From assembly GCF_047511655.1 (NCBI RefSeq), contig NC_133389.1:39477295-39541294 (forward strand): 64,000 nt of DNA. The letters run 5' to 3'. Made by a program: the position numbers and the translations under genes. Positions 1-10,349 of the stretch are shown here, one piece after another; within the stretch, counting starts at the first letter, position 1; each line of letters starts with the position of its first letter. The DNA comes from Castor canadensis. Its lineage: Eukaryota; Chordata; Mammalia; Rodentia; Castoridae. The notes beneath the pieces were generated by a model, which searched no databases, was not told where the DNA came from, and saw nothing but the letters and a program-made list of their open reading frames with translations.

Positions 1-317
1 GAAAATTTCCAAGGGCTCTCATTCTTTTGAGCAACACTTCTGGCATTTCATATTTTTTATAAGACTTGCCGCTTTCAGCCTCTTTGAAATACAGTGAGAA
101 AATATTTTTCTATCTTAGTCTTAGAAAGTACTTTCAGGCTTAACATATAAGGATTTTCAATGAGTGCATGGGCCTAGTGATTCACTTAGTGATGGCTAGA
201 TGGAAAGAGCAGTTTTCTAAAAATAGATAATTATCAGTGTACTTGACTCACCAGGAAAGGGCCCCATCAAAACAGCACTGAAAAAAAAGACACAGGCCAG
301 AGCCATGTCTCCTGATT
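1..317. other. Unassigned intergenic sequence
   Basis: AT-rich intergenic DNA. I recognise no gene, exon or repeat family in it. Confidence 0.5.
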
Positions 318-445
318 TTTTTCAAGTAATGGACCCCTTCAAGAATCTGATGGAAGATATGAATGCCTTCAAAAACTGCACAAAATGTGTGCAGACACAT
401 TTTGCATATAATTTTAAAGGGTTCATGAACTCAAGGAAGACTCTC
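318..445 (+). repeat. Ancient interspersed repeat relic (family name uncertain)
   Basis: The stretch has the pattern atggacccctt, agaatctgatgga, a cacattttgcata core and gggttcatgaac. I associate this pattern with an old mammalian interspersed repeat found in many genomes. A second copy lies on the opposite strand near 60117-60262, with the matching pieces aatggacttctttga and aaatctgat. The 87-codon frame that starts at 305 is probably a by-product of this repeat, because it has no conserved domain that I recognise. Confidence 0.4.
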
Positions 446-899
446 CTGAGCAGAACAACAGAGAGCTGGAGGAAGCGACAGACCATTTCCATTACAAAAG
501 GATTCTCTGCTCTAAGTAGGTCCAAAATGCCTCCTGGTATATTCCGGTTGGTTTATTTGATTTGCTAATATTCCATTTCTATGAGACTTTACAGCTAAGA
601 AACTGTTTTAACCAGTTTGAATATATTCCCAGTACATACCTAGCAGTGAAATAACAAATTCTTTTAACAAATAATTGTCGCACTTCTCATATGCAGAGCA
701 GATGCAGTTCTGGCTGAGAAGTTGGCAGTGGGACTGTGTGGCTCTTTGCTGTGTCTGCAGGACAGTTCTCTGTACTGGTATGGAATCCATGGATGACTGA
801 AAGAGGAGGAAGCGAATTACAATGTGCTATGAAGAAAACAGCACAGTACAGTGTCTGAAGGGTAGGGTGGAGGGAAAAAGATCCTTCTCTGAAGGATGA
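446..899. other. Unassigned intergenic sequence
   Basis: No recognisable gene or repeat. Short open frames on both strands look random. Confidence 0.45.
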
Positions 900-1600
900 G
901 ACCTGTGGAAAGAGCATTTCAGATGGTAAGACCAGTGTGTGCAGAAACCTTGTCAGAGGAACTGTCCCCAGGTGAAGACAGAGGGAGGACAGCAGAGTCT
1001 CTGGGGCACAGGGGGTAGGGTGGAGTATATGATAAGCCTGAAATGTGGGAAGGAACCAGGTGACACAGAGCCTTCTAGGCAAGGATAAACAGCTGCTTTT
1101 TAATTCTGGGTGCCATGCAAAGTAACAGGAGGGTTAACCCATAAGGTGATAATACTTTTTGTTACATTTTTAGAACAGTCACTCTGGATGCTGGACAGAA
1201 AATGAGCCTTGGGAGTAGAGGACAAAGGGAGCAGCTGGAGGCCAATAATGATCTGGAGAAGAGACCATGGTGCTGTTTATAAATGAGGGTGGTTTGGGAG
1301 TAGTGAGTCATGGCTGGATATAAGTGACCACTGGAGGGAGAGATGACCAGGTGTGATCCACTCAAAGACAGCTCCCTAGCTTCTGCCTGGGAGGATGAGA
1401 AGGATGGGAGAGCAGGTTTCAAGCAGGCTGGTGGAGGGTGGGGGTGTTCAGAGTTGGGTGTGTGGGATCTGAGAAATTGATTGGCCATTCCAGTGGGATA
1501 AAAAGGAGGTAGTGCTATCGGAGGAGGAGGTGGGGCAGAGTGTGAGCCTGGAGCCCTCTTAGCCAGGGACATCAACACAGAGAAGTTAAGGGATATGGAG
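900..1600 (-). repeat. Possible L2-type LINE relic, antisense
   Basis: This purine-rich stretch carries phrases such as tgtgtgcagaaacc, gaacagtcactctgg and agatgaccaggtg. They resemble the reverse complement of the 3' region of L2 and related old mammalian repeats. Divergence is high and the family assignment is from memory. The 131- and 138-codon minus-strand frames here are proline- and serine-rich products of the purine-rich strand and are not taken as genes. Confidence 0.35.
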
Positions 1601-2001
1601 AGGTAGAGGTAACCCTGGGGAACTCACCAGGCATCAGAATTGGAAGAAACTGGTGCAGGAGACCAAGCAGGAGGGAGTGAGGTTGGGTAGGTAGGGCTCT
1701 GCCTGGGCCCCAAATGCTTCTGCAGTTCCTTACACTTGCTCCCAAGACCCCTCTGCGCTTCAGCCAGGCTGCAGGGGCCCCTGAGGAAGGGATACTCCAT
1801 TACTTCTACAGCCTCTGCTGTTAGTGCTCTGCTCCTCCTGCCTAAAATGCCTGATCTTCTAGACTATTCTTAGTCCTCCACCCCTTTTTCCTGATAAATT
1901 CTGGGGGAAAATACCCTATCACCCACTCCTATCCTGCCTGTCCTGTGCTAGAGGCTGTGATTCAGCCAGCCCCTCAACCTTCTTGTCTTCCAGGCAGGTA
2001 G
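1601..2001. other. Unassigned intergenic sequence
   Basis: GC-moderate sequence with no gene or repeat that I can name. Confidence 0.45.
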
Positions 2002-2354
2002 TGAGGCAGGTAAAATTAGGAAAAGTTTGGGACTCATAAGAAAATATATGATTTAATATTGCATTTCAAATTTACCAAACTGTGGCTCCCTGACTGCCTT
2101 CACCTGGCCCCTCCCCACTCATTAATTATTGGACGGGAATCACCTGGTTCCTCCCTTGCCATAGATTAGTGAAGTTTTAAAAGCACCTGAAGAAGAGAAG
2201 CAAGCTTTCTGGCTTCCACCTGTATTTCCCTTCCCTAACTTTTAAGAAACTCCATTTATACTCACGTTTCTTGCCATGGATTCTTCCCCACAGGACACAA
2301 GGACCTTGGAAGTCTTCTGATCACAGACTCCACTCTGCCACCAACAGTATCACA
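2002..2354 (+). mobile_element. Solo LTR, copy A of a three-copy family
   Basis: This ~353-bp element begins TGAGGCAGGTAAAATTAGG and ends near ccaacagtatcacaca. It shares a fixed series of blocks with 13722-14098 and, on the other strand, 16310-16671: gactcata, cctccccactcatt, attattgga, aatcacctggtt, ttttaaaagcacctgaag (TATA-like), ggattcttcc and tctgatcacagact. The length, TG...CA-like ends, TATA-like block and downstream polyadenylation-type region suggest a solo LTR of an endogenous retroviral or MaLR-like family. No internal coding part is attached. Confidence 0.7.
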
Positions 2355-2513
2355 CACTAGCATCTGAACCATTTTTATAATTCTCTTGTTGACAAAAGAT
2401 GTTTTACCTTGGCCATGTCAGAGTGGTACATGCTCTTCTTTTCTTTTTTTTATCCTCTTTTCTTTTTTAACCAGCTAACATGAGAGAGATGTTATTCTCT
2501 CTACCTGGGGGCC
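2355..2513. other. Short spacer between LTR A and a LINE-1 insertion
   Basis: Pyrimidine-rich sequence leading into the target-site duplication of the next element. Nothing else is recognised. Confidence 0.4.
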
Positions 2514-3144
2514 TCATTCTAAAAATTTTTTTTTCAAACTTTATTTATTTTAAAAATTTTATTCATACAATTTTTGGGTCATTCTCGCCCTTCTCCCTGC
2601 CCCCTCCCTTAACCACCCCACCTCCTTCCTCTCCCCCTACCCCCTCGCTACCAGGCAGAAACTATTTTGCCCTTATCTCTAATTTTGTTGAAGAGAGAGT
2701 ATAAGCAATAATAGGAAGGAACAAGGGTTTTTGCTAGTTGAGATAAGGATAGCTATACAGGGAGTTGACTCGCATTGATTTCCTGTGTGTGTGTGTTGCC
2801 TTCTAGGTTAATTCTTTTTGAACTAGCCTTTTCTCTAGTTCCTGGTCCCCTTCTCCTGTTGGCCTCAGTTGCTTTAAAGTATCTGGTTTAGCTTCTCTGT
2901 GTTGAGGGCAACAAATGCTAGCTAATTTTTCAAGTGTCTTACCTATCCTCACCCCTCCCTTGTGTGCTCTCGCTTTATCATGTGCTCAAAGTCCAATCCC
3001 ATTGTTCTGTTTGCCTTGATCTAATGTCTGCATATGAGGGAGAACATATGATTTTTGGTCTTTTGGGCCAGGCTAACCTCACTCAGAATGATGTTCTCCA
3101 ATTCCATCCATTTACCAGCGAATAATAACATCATTCTAAGAATT
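2514..3144 (-). mobile_element. 5'-truncated LINE-1 3' end with target-site duplication
   Basis: The segment matches the LINE-1 copy at 49611-50200: the 3' UTR blocks agagagagtataagcaat, aacaagggtttttgctag and gatagctatacaggg, then the end of ORF2 (cactcagaatgatgttctcc). The T-rich side is on the left, so the element is on the minus strand. It is bounded by a 14-bp near-perfect duplication, tcattctaaaaatt at 2514-2527 and tcattctaagaatt at 3131-3144. That marks one truncated, target-primed insertion. No intact protein remains. Confidence 0.85.
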
Positions 3145-3419
3145 GATTGGACTGTTGGGTATAGTGTGGGAATGAGAGCCAGAGGGGAAATTGGTCATGG
3201 TTGTGGCAGGCAGTAGGCAGCCAGTGAGGCCCTAGAGGAAGGAAAAGACATCACCAGAGCCCTGTGAGATGAACATTTAGCAGGTTGGGAGGGGCTGGAG
3301 ACTGAGGAGTCAGTGATGGCTCTTGCCAACCAGGTACAAGATAGGAAGCATGGGCTGTGCACAGGGTGGGAAGACCTGCTGAGCCTGAGGCCCCCTAACT
3401 CCCAGGGGAGAGTTGAGAG
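3145..3419. other. Unassigned intergenic sequence
   Basis: G-rich sequence with no recognisable gene or repeat. Confidence 0.4.
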
Positions 3420-3795
3420 GTGATGAAACTTTTAAGAAATAACTATGGGAGTTCCATCCTCATGAATAGATTAATGCAGTTTTCAGGAGTCTGTGTTAGG
3501 TCTCTGGAGACTGGATTAGGTTTCTGGGGGAAGGGGATAGTTCTCTGTGGGCTGGATTATTTCCATGAGAGCGGATGTTATAAAGCAAGTTTATCCCTGG
3601 TCCTGTCTCTTCTGCACACACTTACTTACCACTCTCACATACACTTCTGTCATGAGTCCCGCCACCAGAAGCTATGCAAATGCCAGTGCTGTGCTCTTGA
3701 ATCTACAGAGCTGTGTGTCACATAAACCTTTTTTCTTTATAAATCACTCAGGGCTGGATATTTTGTTATAGCAACAAAAACCAGACTGACAATAG
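3420..3795 (+). mobile_element. MaLR-type LTR (MLT1/MST-like), diverged
   Basis: Blocks such as tatgggagttccatcctcat, gaatagattaatgcagtttt, ctacagagctgtg, ctttataaatcactcagg and ttttgttatagcaacaaaaa follow the order of ERVL-MaLR LTRs. In that family the end reads like the tail of an LTR, with the AATAAA replaced by cataaacc. No internal region was found. The exact subfamily needs RepeatMasker. Confidence 0.65.
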
Positions 3796-5340
3796 ATGCC
3801 AAAGAAACTAGAAAAGTAGAGGAGAAATTTTTCTTCCTTTTCACTGTTCTGCCTGGAGATGATAGATAACTTACCTATAGGGCTATGGGGACTTGGTGAG
3901 GGAGGGTTCAGAGAGGTTTAGGACAAATGCTAGACTATTTTGTGAAGAAGGCTGATAATTACTCTGGGTAATATCAGTTGTTATCATTGATGGGCTGATA
4001 ACAATTAAAACCAGGTCTTTGAGTAAAAAACGGAGGGTGCTGGTTGTTAAATGTTCCCATGATGGCTGATATCAAGCCCCTGGCATAACCTCACCAAATG
4101 CCATCACACAGTCACACAGTCCTCCTGCCACAGAGACACAATCTGTGTGAATGATCTTGAGGGCATACCCTCCAGATGACAGAGTAATGAGTTTTGGCAA
4201 TTTTGATCTTCATTTTAAATATAATTTGTTTATTTGTAGGTTCCTGTCATTTTAATAATGATCATTGAGGATTACTTGCAAAATGCCTAAAAATTTAACA
4301 ATCAGCCCTTGAGAGAGGATTCAACCCAGACCCAGGACACTGCTGGCTGCCCCAGCTTGGCCTGTAGAGCAATCCCACAAAACAGAAGCCTTGTCTCCAT
4401 AGAGAGATGCCGACATCTAAGAAGACCTCAGAGCCAGGGCAGCGGGGCCAGCCTGGGAGAGGAGTGTGTTTCCTGACTGCAAGCCCAGGAGCTGTCTGAT
4501 TTTTTTAAACAAAAGGAAGAATAACAACAAAAAAACTAATTTAAACCTTGCATTTGCAAGTGTCACTTGAACTGGAATGCCTTCAATAAGACAATGTATC
4601 AGTGCTAAGATTAAAGTAAATTAAGCAATGCCACCCTATTAGTTAGCACTTTTAAGGCTATATTATTGTGAAGTTGAGAAAAAGAGATCGAGAGGCTATT
4701 TAAATGCAAATGTGCCATAAAACCGACTATGAGCAATGCATCTCTGAAAGCTACCAGACTTCTTTTCAGCAGGCTTTGCTCATAATAGTACTGTTATTTT
4801 TCAATCTCTGTGAAGACCTGTTACTGGTGTGCAGCTGGTGTGATTATCTGGGGTGGGGAGGACCCATGGGAAAGTGTGGGGCTCTTTCTGGGCAGAGGTG
4901 GCACCTGTGTCCTGTACTTGGGCTTCGCATCCACCAGGTAGCCTTTGTCCTGAGGGGGGTTCTTCTGCCTGGAGGCCCCTTGCCACCCAGGTGTCGCCCT
5001 CCTGGTCACAGTGCTCCAGAGCAGTCCAGCCTTTCCTGTGGGTGACTCAGAACTAAAAAGACACTCCTCGTGAGGCACACAAAGCACCTGAATCAGAAGA
5101 GGTGACCTGCCAGTGCTAACCCCTGCATGGTCTCTGGTCTTGGAGTGGCCAGGGGATACTCTTGGTCTGTGCCCTAGACTGAGAAAAGACTGTGCATTTT
5201 AAAGTCCCCAGAGCCTATGGAACAATCGAAGAACCACTTGGTTCAAAGCGGACTCTATCAGGGAACCAGCAAAGCCACCCAGTACAGTTGAGCTACAACT
5301 CCAACACTAAAATGGGAGTAGGCCCAAAACTGCTGTACAG
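3796..5340. other. Unassigned intergenic sequence
   Basis: About 1.5 kb with no gene that I can recognise. Overlapping frames of 61-113 codons around 4704-5087 on both strands lie in a GC-richer patch. They show no domain, signal peptide or splice context and look like chance frames. Confidence 0.45.
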
Positions 5341-5722
5341 GTGTTATAGTTTGGATCTGAAATTTGCCTCCAAAACCTATGTTTTAAAGGCTTGGCCCCA
5401 GCTTGGTGTCATTGGGAAGTGGTAGCACCTTTGAGACCCATGTCAGTATAGTGAGAGTTTTAGGTCATTGTGGGGACAGGCCCTAAAAGGGGATAATGGG
5501 ACTCCAGTCCCTTTCTCTTCTGTTTGGCTCCTCGCAGAAGGTGAACAGCTTGCTTGACCATATGCCCCTCCTGTGATATGCTGCCCTGCTACAGGACCAA
5601 GAGCAAAGGGCCAACTGACCATGGCCTGAAACCTCCAAAACTGTTAGCCAAAACAAACCTTTTCTCTTTATGAGTTGATTATCTAAGGTATTGTTACAGC
5701 AACAGAGAGCTGATTAGCAAAT
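5341..5722 (+). mobile_element. MaLR-type LTR (MST-like)
   Basis: The element opens gttatagtttggatctgaaa and continues with aaggcttggcccc, attgggaagtggt, ctgaaacctccaaaactgt, ttctctttatgagttgatt and acagcaacagagagctgatt. This is the standard order of mammalian MST/MLT-type MaLR LTRs on the plus strand. It is a solo LTR with no internal sequence and moderate divergence. Confidence 0.75.
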
Positions 5723-6430
5723 AGAATTGCAATAAGTATAGGTGTAGAATTTCCTAGATATTTACATTTTAATACACAATTAGCATTTATGTAGCTCTTT
5801 TAACTTCTGTTTATTTAGAATCATTCAGAATTTGTTGGATGGCTGCTGTGCCAGGGTGGATTGCTCTGTCCATGGTTTATCCTGTTCCCCTGGATTCACA
5901 GTGGAGGCCCCACCGTGGGAAGAAGGAATTCGGATTGTGAAAGCCTCTATGTCCATTCTTCTTTCTCCATTTTAGGGAACACTACCTAGGGTGAGTACAT
6001 TTCAGGTCTGGGATTGCTTCTGCCTAAAAAAGAAGCTGGAGCCAGAGTCCAATGATGGGCCAAGCGAGGTAGTCAAGGATTAGAGCAAACTGGTGCAGAC
6101 AGGGCCGGTGTCCTTGCAGCTCATCTCTTGGGATCCCTGTCAAGTATGGAAGGCAGACTGAGGCTGACTCTGCGGAGAAGGCCGCTCTTCCAGTGGATGA
6201 GAGGCGGTAGGAGACATGCTGCCATTTACTGAGAGTGTGGCGTGTGCAAAACACACGCATTATCTTGTGAGATCTTTCCTTAAACAATCTCTATAGCTGA
6301 CCTTAAATATTGAAATTACTCAGGAAAGGGGGCAGATATGACCAAAGTATGTCATATTTGTCTATGAAAATATCACAAAGAAATCCATTATTTTGTACAA
6401 TTAATATATGCTAATAAAAAAGGGAACATT
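5723..6430. other. Unassigned intergenic sequence
   Basis: No gene or clearly named repeat. The 87-codon minus-strand frame at 6024-6287 has no recognisable feature. Confidence 0.45.
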
Positions 6431-6666
6431 GAGCTAGGTACCAGTGGCTCACACCTCTAATCCTAGCTAATTGGGAGGCTGAGATCAGGAGAATCATGAT
6501 TGGAGGCCAGCCTGGTCAAATAGTTTTCAAGACCTTATCTCCAAAGTAATCAGAGCAAAATAGACTGGAGGTATAGCTCAAGCTGTAGAGCACCTGCTTT
6601 GCAACAATGAAGCCCTGAATTCAAACCCCAGTCCCATCAAAGAAAAGAAAAGAAAAGAAAAAAGCA
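6431..6666 (+). repeat. Dimeric SINE (7SL-like + ID-like tRNA)
   Basis: The left unit reads ccagtggctcacacctctaa and gggaggctgagatcagga. The right unit reads gtatagctcaagctgtagag and gaattcaaaccccagt, with the B-box-like gttcaaacc core. The tail is an (AAAAG)n run at about 6640-6662. It belongs to the dominant SINE family of the window. Confidence 0.85.
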
Positions 6667-6825
6667 GAACTGGAGTGCACTTAAAAACTATTTAAAACTT
6701 AGGAGTTCAGTAATGTTACAGAATACAAGATCAATATACAAAAATCAATTGCACTCCTATATGCTTGCAATAAGCAGCCCAAAAATAAAATTAAGAAAAC
6801 AATTCCATTTACAAGAGTCTAAGGG

Positions 6826-7376
6826 AGGGAACACTTTCCACCCTTTGAAAGTTCAGTGGTTGAGTCTGTGGAGGGACAGCAGTTTCAGAGGAGTAAAAGT
6901 GAACAAATTTATTACACACACAAGGGCATCATGTGAAAGAAAAATGAGTATCCCCGACCCTTGTGAGTCTGAGAAGCTTATACCTTCTTCATATGGGGGA
7001 ATGCCGGAAGGACAGAGGAACACAGGAAAGAACTGATTGGGGAAAAGGTGCATGGGCTTTTAGAAGACCCGGCCATCGCCAGTGGAAAAGTCTGTCTGCA
7101 TCTGGTGCTGACGTGATCTCTTCCCTGGCCGATGAGATTCCTGGGGAGGAGACTCATACAATTCTCTTCCTTTTGAGAGGTTATATCTTTAGACAGATAA
7201 GGGAACTCCAGAGAAAGTCCCTCTCTGTGCTTTGGGGAAATAGAGAAGTAAGGGACAAAGGGCAGGGGAGGTCAGGGACACCTTGGTTCTTAGGTTGGCT
7301 TCTGAGGCCCTCCAGCCCTCTTTAGTTCAAAGTACAGCATGCCAAAGTGCCATATTTTGAAGTATTGTCATCTGAG
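6826..7376 (-). mobile_element. LTR-like insertion inside a LINE-1 relic
   Basis: LINE-1 homology stops at about 6825 and resumes at about 7377, so these ~550 bp were inserted. Read on the minus strand, the insert opens near an aaaatatggcacttt block, has a pyrimidine-rich middle and a TATAAG-like ggtataagcttctc. It then has aataaatttgttc, with an AATAAA signal at the plus-strand tttatt near 6909. This order is typical of an LTR, perhaps of the ERVL class. The family is not identified. Confidence 0.5.
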
Positions 7377-8085
7377 TACACAAAATAGCACAAAATAAAA
7401 TAGGGATAAATTTAACTAAAGAAATATAAGACTTGAACACTGAAAATTACAAACCATTGTTGAAAGAAACTGAAAAAGAAATAAATAAATGAACATAATC
7501 CATGTTGATGGATTAGAAGACAATATTGTTAATTGAATGTAATCCCTATAAAATTCCAGGTGACTTTTTGCTGAAATTGACAAAATAGTCTCAAAATTCC
7601 TATGGAAATGCAAAGGGCACAGAATAGCCAAAGGAAAACAAAGTTGGAGGCTTCATACTTGCTGATTTCAAACTTCCTATAAAATTACAGTATCAAGAAA
7701 GTGTCCTACTAGCATGAGGACAGACATACTGTCCAATAAAACAGAACTGGAAGTCCAGAAATAAGCCCCCATATTCATGGTCAGTTGATTTTCAACAAGA
7801 TAATTCAGAGTGAAAGATAATTTAATGGGGAAAAGAAGTCTTCAAAAAATGATACTGGGAAAACTGGATATTGGCATAACACAGACTCCTTCCTGACATC
7901 ATATATAAAAATGAACTCAAATGAATCCTAAATGTTAGAGTTAAAGCTATAAATCTTTAGGACATTAATTACAATAAGTATACTTAAATATGACACCAAA
8001 AGCACATGTAACAAAAGATAAAATAAAACAAAATGGACTTCATCAAAATTAAAACTTTTGTGCTTCTAAAGATACCACCAAACCA

Positions 8086-8176
8086 ATGCAATGGTTGATG
8101 TGGTAGACTGCCTGCTTAGCAAGTATAAAGCCCTGAGTTCAAACCCCGGTACAGAAAGAGACACACAGAGAGAGAG
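8086..8176 (+). repeat. ID-like tRNA SINE, monomer
   Basis: Only the tRNA-related half is present: gcctgcttagcaagtataaa, agccctgagttcaaaccccg and an (AGAG)-rich tail. It sits inside the LINE-1 relic and is therefore younger than it. Confidence 0.75.
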
Positions 8177-9042
8177 CTACCACTAAGAAAGTGAAAAGAC
8201 AGAATAGAAGAAAATACTCTCAAATTATATATACCAATAAATACAATAAGGGACTTATGTCTAGAATAACTACAGAACACTTATAATTCAATAACAAAAG
8301 GACAAATAATCCAAATTTTTAAAAGGAAAAGGATCTGCTTAGATATTTCTCCAAAGAAAATACACAAATTGATAATGAACAGGTGAAAAGAGACTTAACC
8401 TCATTCACCCTCAGGAAAATGCAAATCTAAATCACAACTGAGTTCTACTTCACATTGACTTAGGGTAGCTAGATTAAAAAGAAAAATACTGTGATAAGTG
8501 CTATAAGGATGGAAAGTGGAGGCCTCACAGCTGCTTTGGGAAAATCTTGTAGTTCCTTAAAAAGATAAATATAGAGCTAATGATATGACCCAGCCATTTC
8601 ACTCTAAGCCAAGAGAAATGGCAAAACATGTATGTGAAAACTTGAATACACGTTTATAGGTATGTTATTAATAACAGCCCTAAAATGCAAACAACTCAAG
8701 TGCCCATCAATCAAATGTGGTAACCCAAATATATAGTCGGGTACCACCACAGTTATGATACACAATAGTTGTCATGCCTCAGTTCTCTCACACTTCTCCT
8801 TTCTAGCCCCCTTTTGCCTGTCCCAACTCCTATCTGTTTTCTATTCTTATAGTTTTTCCTTTTCCAGAATCACAGACTATCACCCAATAACCTCCTAATA
8901 ATATTTTATTATAATGTTTTAAATATTAATAAATTTTAACATGTGAAATATTGATACAATAAAATCCTATTTGGCAATAGAAATTAACGGAGTACAAACT
9001 GAAACATAACAACATGGATAAGCATTAAAAATACTGTAAGTG

Positions 9043-9256
9043 AAGCCAGGTTCTATGACTCCCGCCTGTAATCCTAGCTACATGGGAGGCTGAGGTCAGG
9101 ACATTTGCAGTTTGAAGCTTGCCTGGATGCATAGTTCTCAAGTCTCCAGCTCCAAATAACCATTGTAAAATGGACTAGAGGTGTGGTGCAAGTGATAGAG
9201 CACTTGCTGTGCAAGTGCAAAGCCCTGAGTTCAAACCCCATCATTCAAAAAAAAGT
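9043..9256 (+). repeat. Dimeric SINE (7SL-like + ID-like tRNA)
   Basis: cccgcctgtaatcctagcta and gggaggctgaggtcagga form the left unit. agcacttgctgtgcaagtgc and ctgagttcaaaccccatc form the right unit, ending in a short A-run. Confidence 0.85.
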
Positions 9257-9535
9257 TATGAAGTCTTGCTTCTGTCATCCAGACATGTTTTAAAGAACTG
9301 AAGAAGAGAACGATAGATATTTTCTATTTCTGTTCTTCTTCATTTCTAATGTTCCACATTTCCTCCACTTCCCTCTTACATCCCTGACAATCCCTGGCGG
9401 TCCAGTAGAGGCAATATAGACTCACCACAAGTGAAGAAGTCATTTTTAAAGAGTTAGTGACTGCCAGACTTCTTGAAGATCATTTCCTAGTGTAACAGCA
9501 CCACCTGCTGGAAAATCCATTTAGCACGTTTTTGG
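9257..9535. other. Unassigned intergenic sequence with a CTCF-like motif
   Basis: No gene is seen. A CTCF-like site on the minus strand is annotated separately at 9496-9514. Confidence 0.4.
9496..9514 (-). promoter_or_regulatory. CTCF-like binding motif
   Basis: The plus-strand cagcaccacctgctggaaa reads on the minus strand as tttccagcaggtggtgctg. This fits the CTCF consensus core (ccascagrkggcgs-like), with the CCAG-AGGTGG-GC positions held. It is a motif match only; occupancy cannot be seen from sequence. Confidence 0.4.
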
Positions 9536-9627
9536 TTGTTTTTGTTTGGTGGTACTGGGGATTGAACTCAGGGTTTACCTGTTTGCTAGGCAGGCGCTTT
9601 ACTCCTTGAGCCATGCCTTCAGCCACT
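9536..9627 (-). repeat. ID-like tRNA SINE, monomer, antisense
   Basis: tactggggattgaactcagg, gctaggcaggcgcttta and ccttgagccatgcc are the reverse complement of the tRNA unit of the common SINE. Confidence 0.8.
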
Positions 9628-9690
9628 GTTTGTTTGTTTGTTTGTTTATTCATTTATTCATATGTGCATACATGGGCAATTTTGGTTTTT
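9628..9690 (-). mobile_element. Very short LINE-1 3'-end fragment
   Basis: A (TTTG)n stretch followed by attcatatgtgcatacatgg matches the extreme 3' end of the LINE-1 copies at 49640 and 22750. It is either a severely truncated insertion or a remnant. Confidence 0.5.
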
Positions 9691-10118
9691 GTTTTCTAAA
9701 AGGAGCTTATCACCAATTTCTTGCTGGAACAGGATGCCTAACACAAAGATGCCTCGTGACTTCTTGGTGTGATTTCCCCACTGGGGAGTGGATAAGCTTG
9801 CTCAATGACTAACAAATTGGGAAGACGCCAACAGAACTCTCTGCTTAGCAGGAAGTGGCATATTCACAAGCCAGTTGGCCAAGCCCTGGCAACATCGTGA
9901 CCTCACATGGAGAAGTAGCAGCAAATCCCTTAGAGGAAACCTTATCTCCTACTGTACCTCCTAAAGCAAACCTACTTCAATGGCCTCCTCAGCTCACAAA
10001 GTTTCCCCAAAAGGCCTGGGCCTGGATTGCTGAGGATTTGGCTAAGTTGAAATCTAATGTGCTCATTACACCATGGCAGCTGCTTAGCCTCAGCATCACC
10101 ACATGAGAAACAGAGGGA
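9691..10118. other. Unassigned intergenic sequence
   Basis: An 83-codon frame (9855-10106) is present but shows no recognisable motif and is broken by the next SINE. It is not called a gene. Confidence 0.4.
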
Positions 10119-10337
10119 CACGCAGGGCCCAGTGGCTCGTGCCTATAATCCTAGCTACTTGGGAGGCTGAGATTTGAAGGATTGTGGTTCAAGGCCAGTC
10201 CAAGCAAAGACCCCATATCCAAAATAACCACAGCAAAATGGCTGGAGGTGAGGCTTAAGTGCTACAGCGCCTGCTTTGCAAGCATGAAGCCCTGAGTTCA
10301 AACCCCAGTCCCACAAAAAAAAAAAAAAAAAAGAAAA
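10119..10337 (+). repeat. Dimeric SINE with target-site duplication
   Basis: The left unit has gcctataatcctagctactt. The right unit has gcctgctttgcaagcatgaa and gagttcaaaccccagtccca, followed by an A-tail. The flanks repeat aaacagagggacac (about 10105-10119) and aaacagagggacat (about 10336-10349). That direct repeat marks retroposition. Confidence 0.88.
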
Positions 10338-10349
10338 ACAGAGGGACAT

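Larger units (their letters stand above)
6695..9042 (+). mobile_element. Old LINE-1 ORF2 3' half, interrupted by later insertions
   Basis: Fragments in the expected order of the LINE-1 ORF2 3' half are present. At 6706-6825 there are atacaagatcaatatacaaa and aattaagaaaacaattccat. At 7377-8085 there are aaattacaaaccattgttga and tggacttcatcaaaatta. At 8180-8710 there are aggtgaaaagagacttaacc and caactcaagtgcccatcaat, and at 8940-9040 aacaacatggataagcatta. Many stops and indels make it a dead relic. It is split by an LTR-like insert (6826-7376), a tRNA-type SINE (8086-8176) and unexplained sequence (8720-8940). Confidence 0.8.

Noticed and set aside
305-568. 87-codon plus-strand frame
   Set aside because: It overlaps an old repeat relic and has no domain, homologue or splice context that I recognise.
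687-1578. Minus-strand frames of 131 and 138 codons
   Set aside because: They are Pro/Ser/Leu-rich frames from a purine-rich plus strand that resembles an L2 relic. No domain or conserved motif.
4704-5087. Overlapping 61-113-codon frames on both strands
   Set aside because: Four frames overlap in one GC-rich patch, the signature of composition and not of a gene.
6560-6640. tRNA-like sequences with good B boxes (also about 10250, 20060, 45370 and 62700)
   Set aside because: They are the tRNA-related halves of SINEs with A-tails and not functional tRNA genes; the cloverleaf is not kept.
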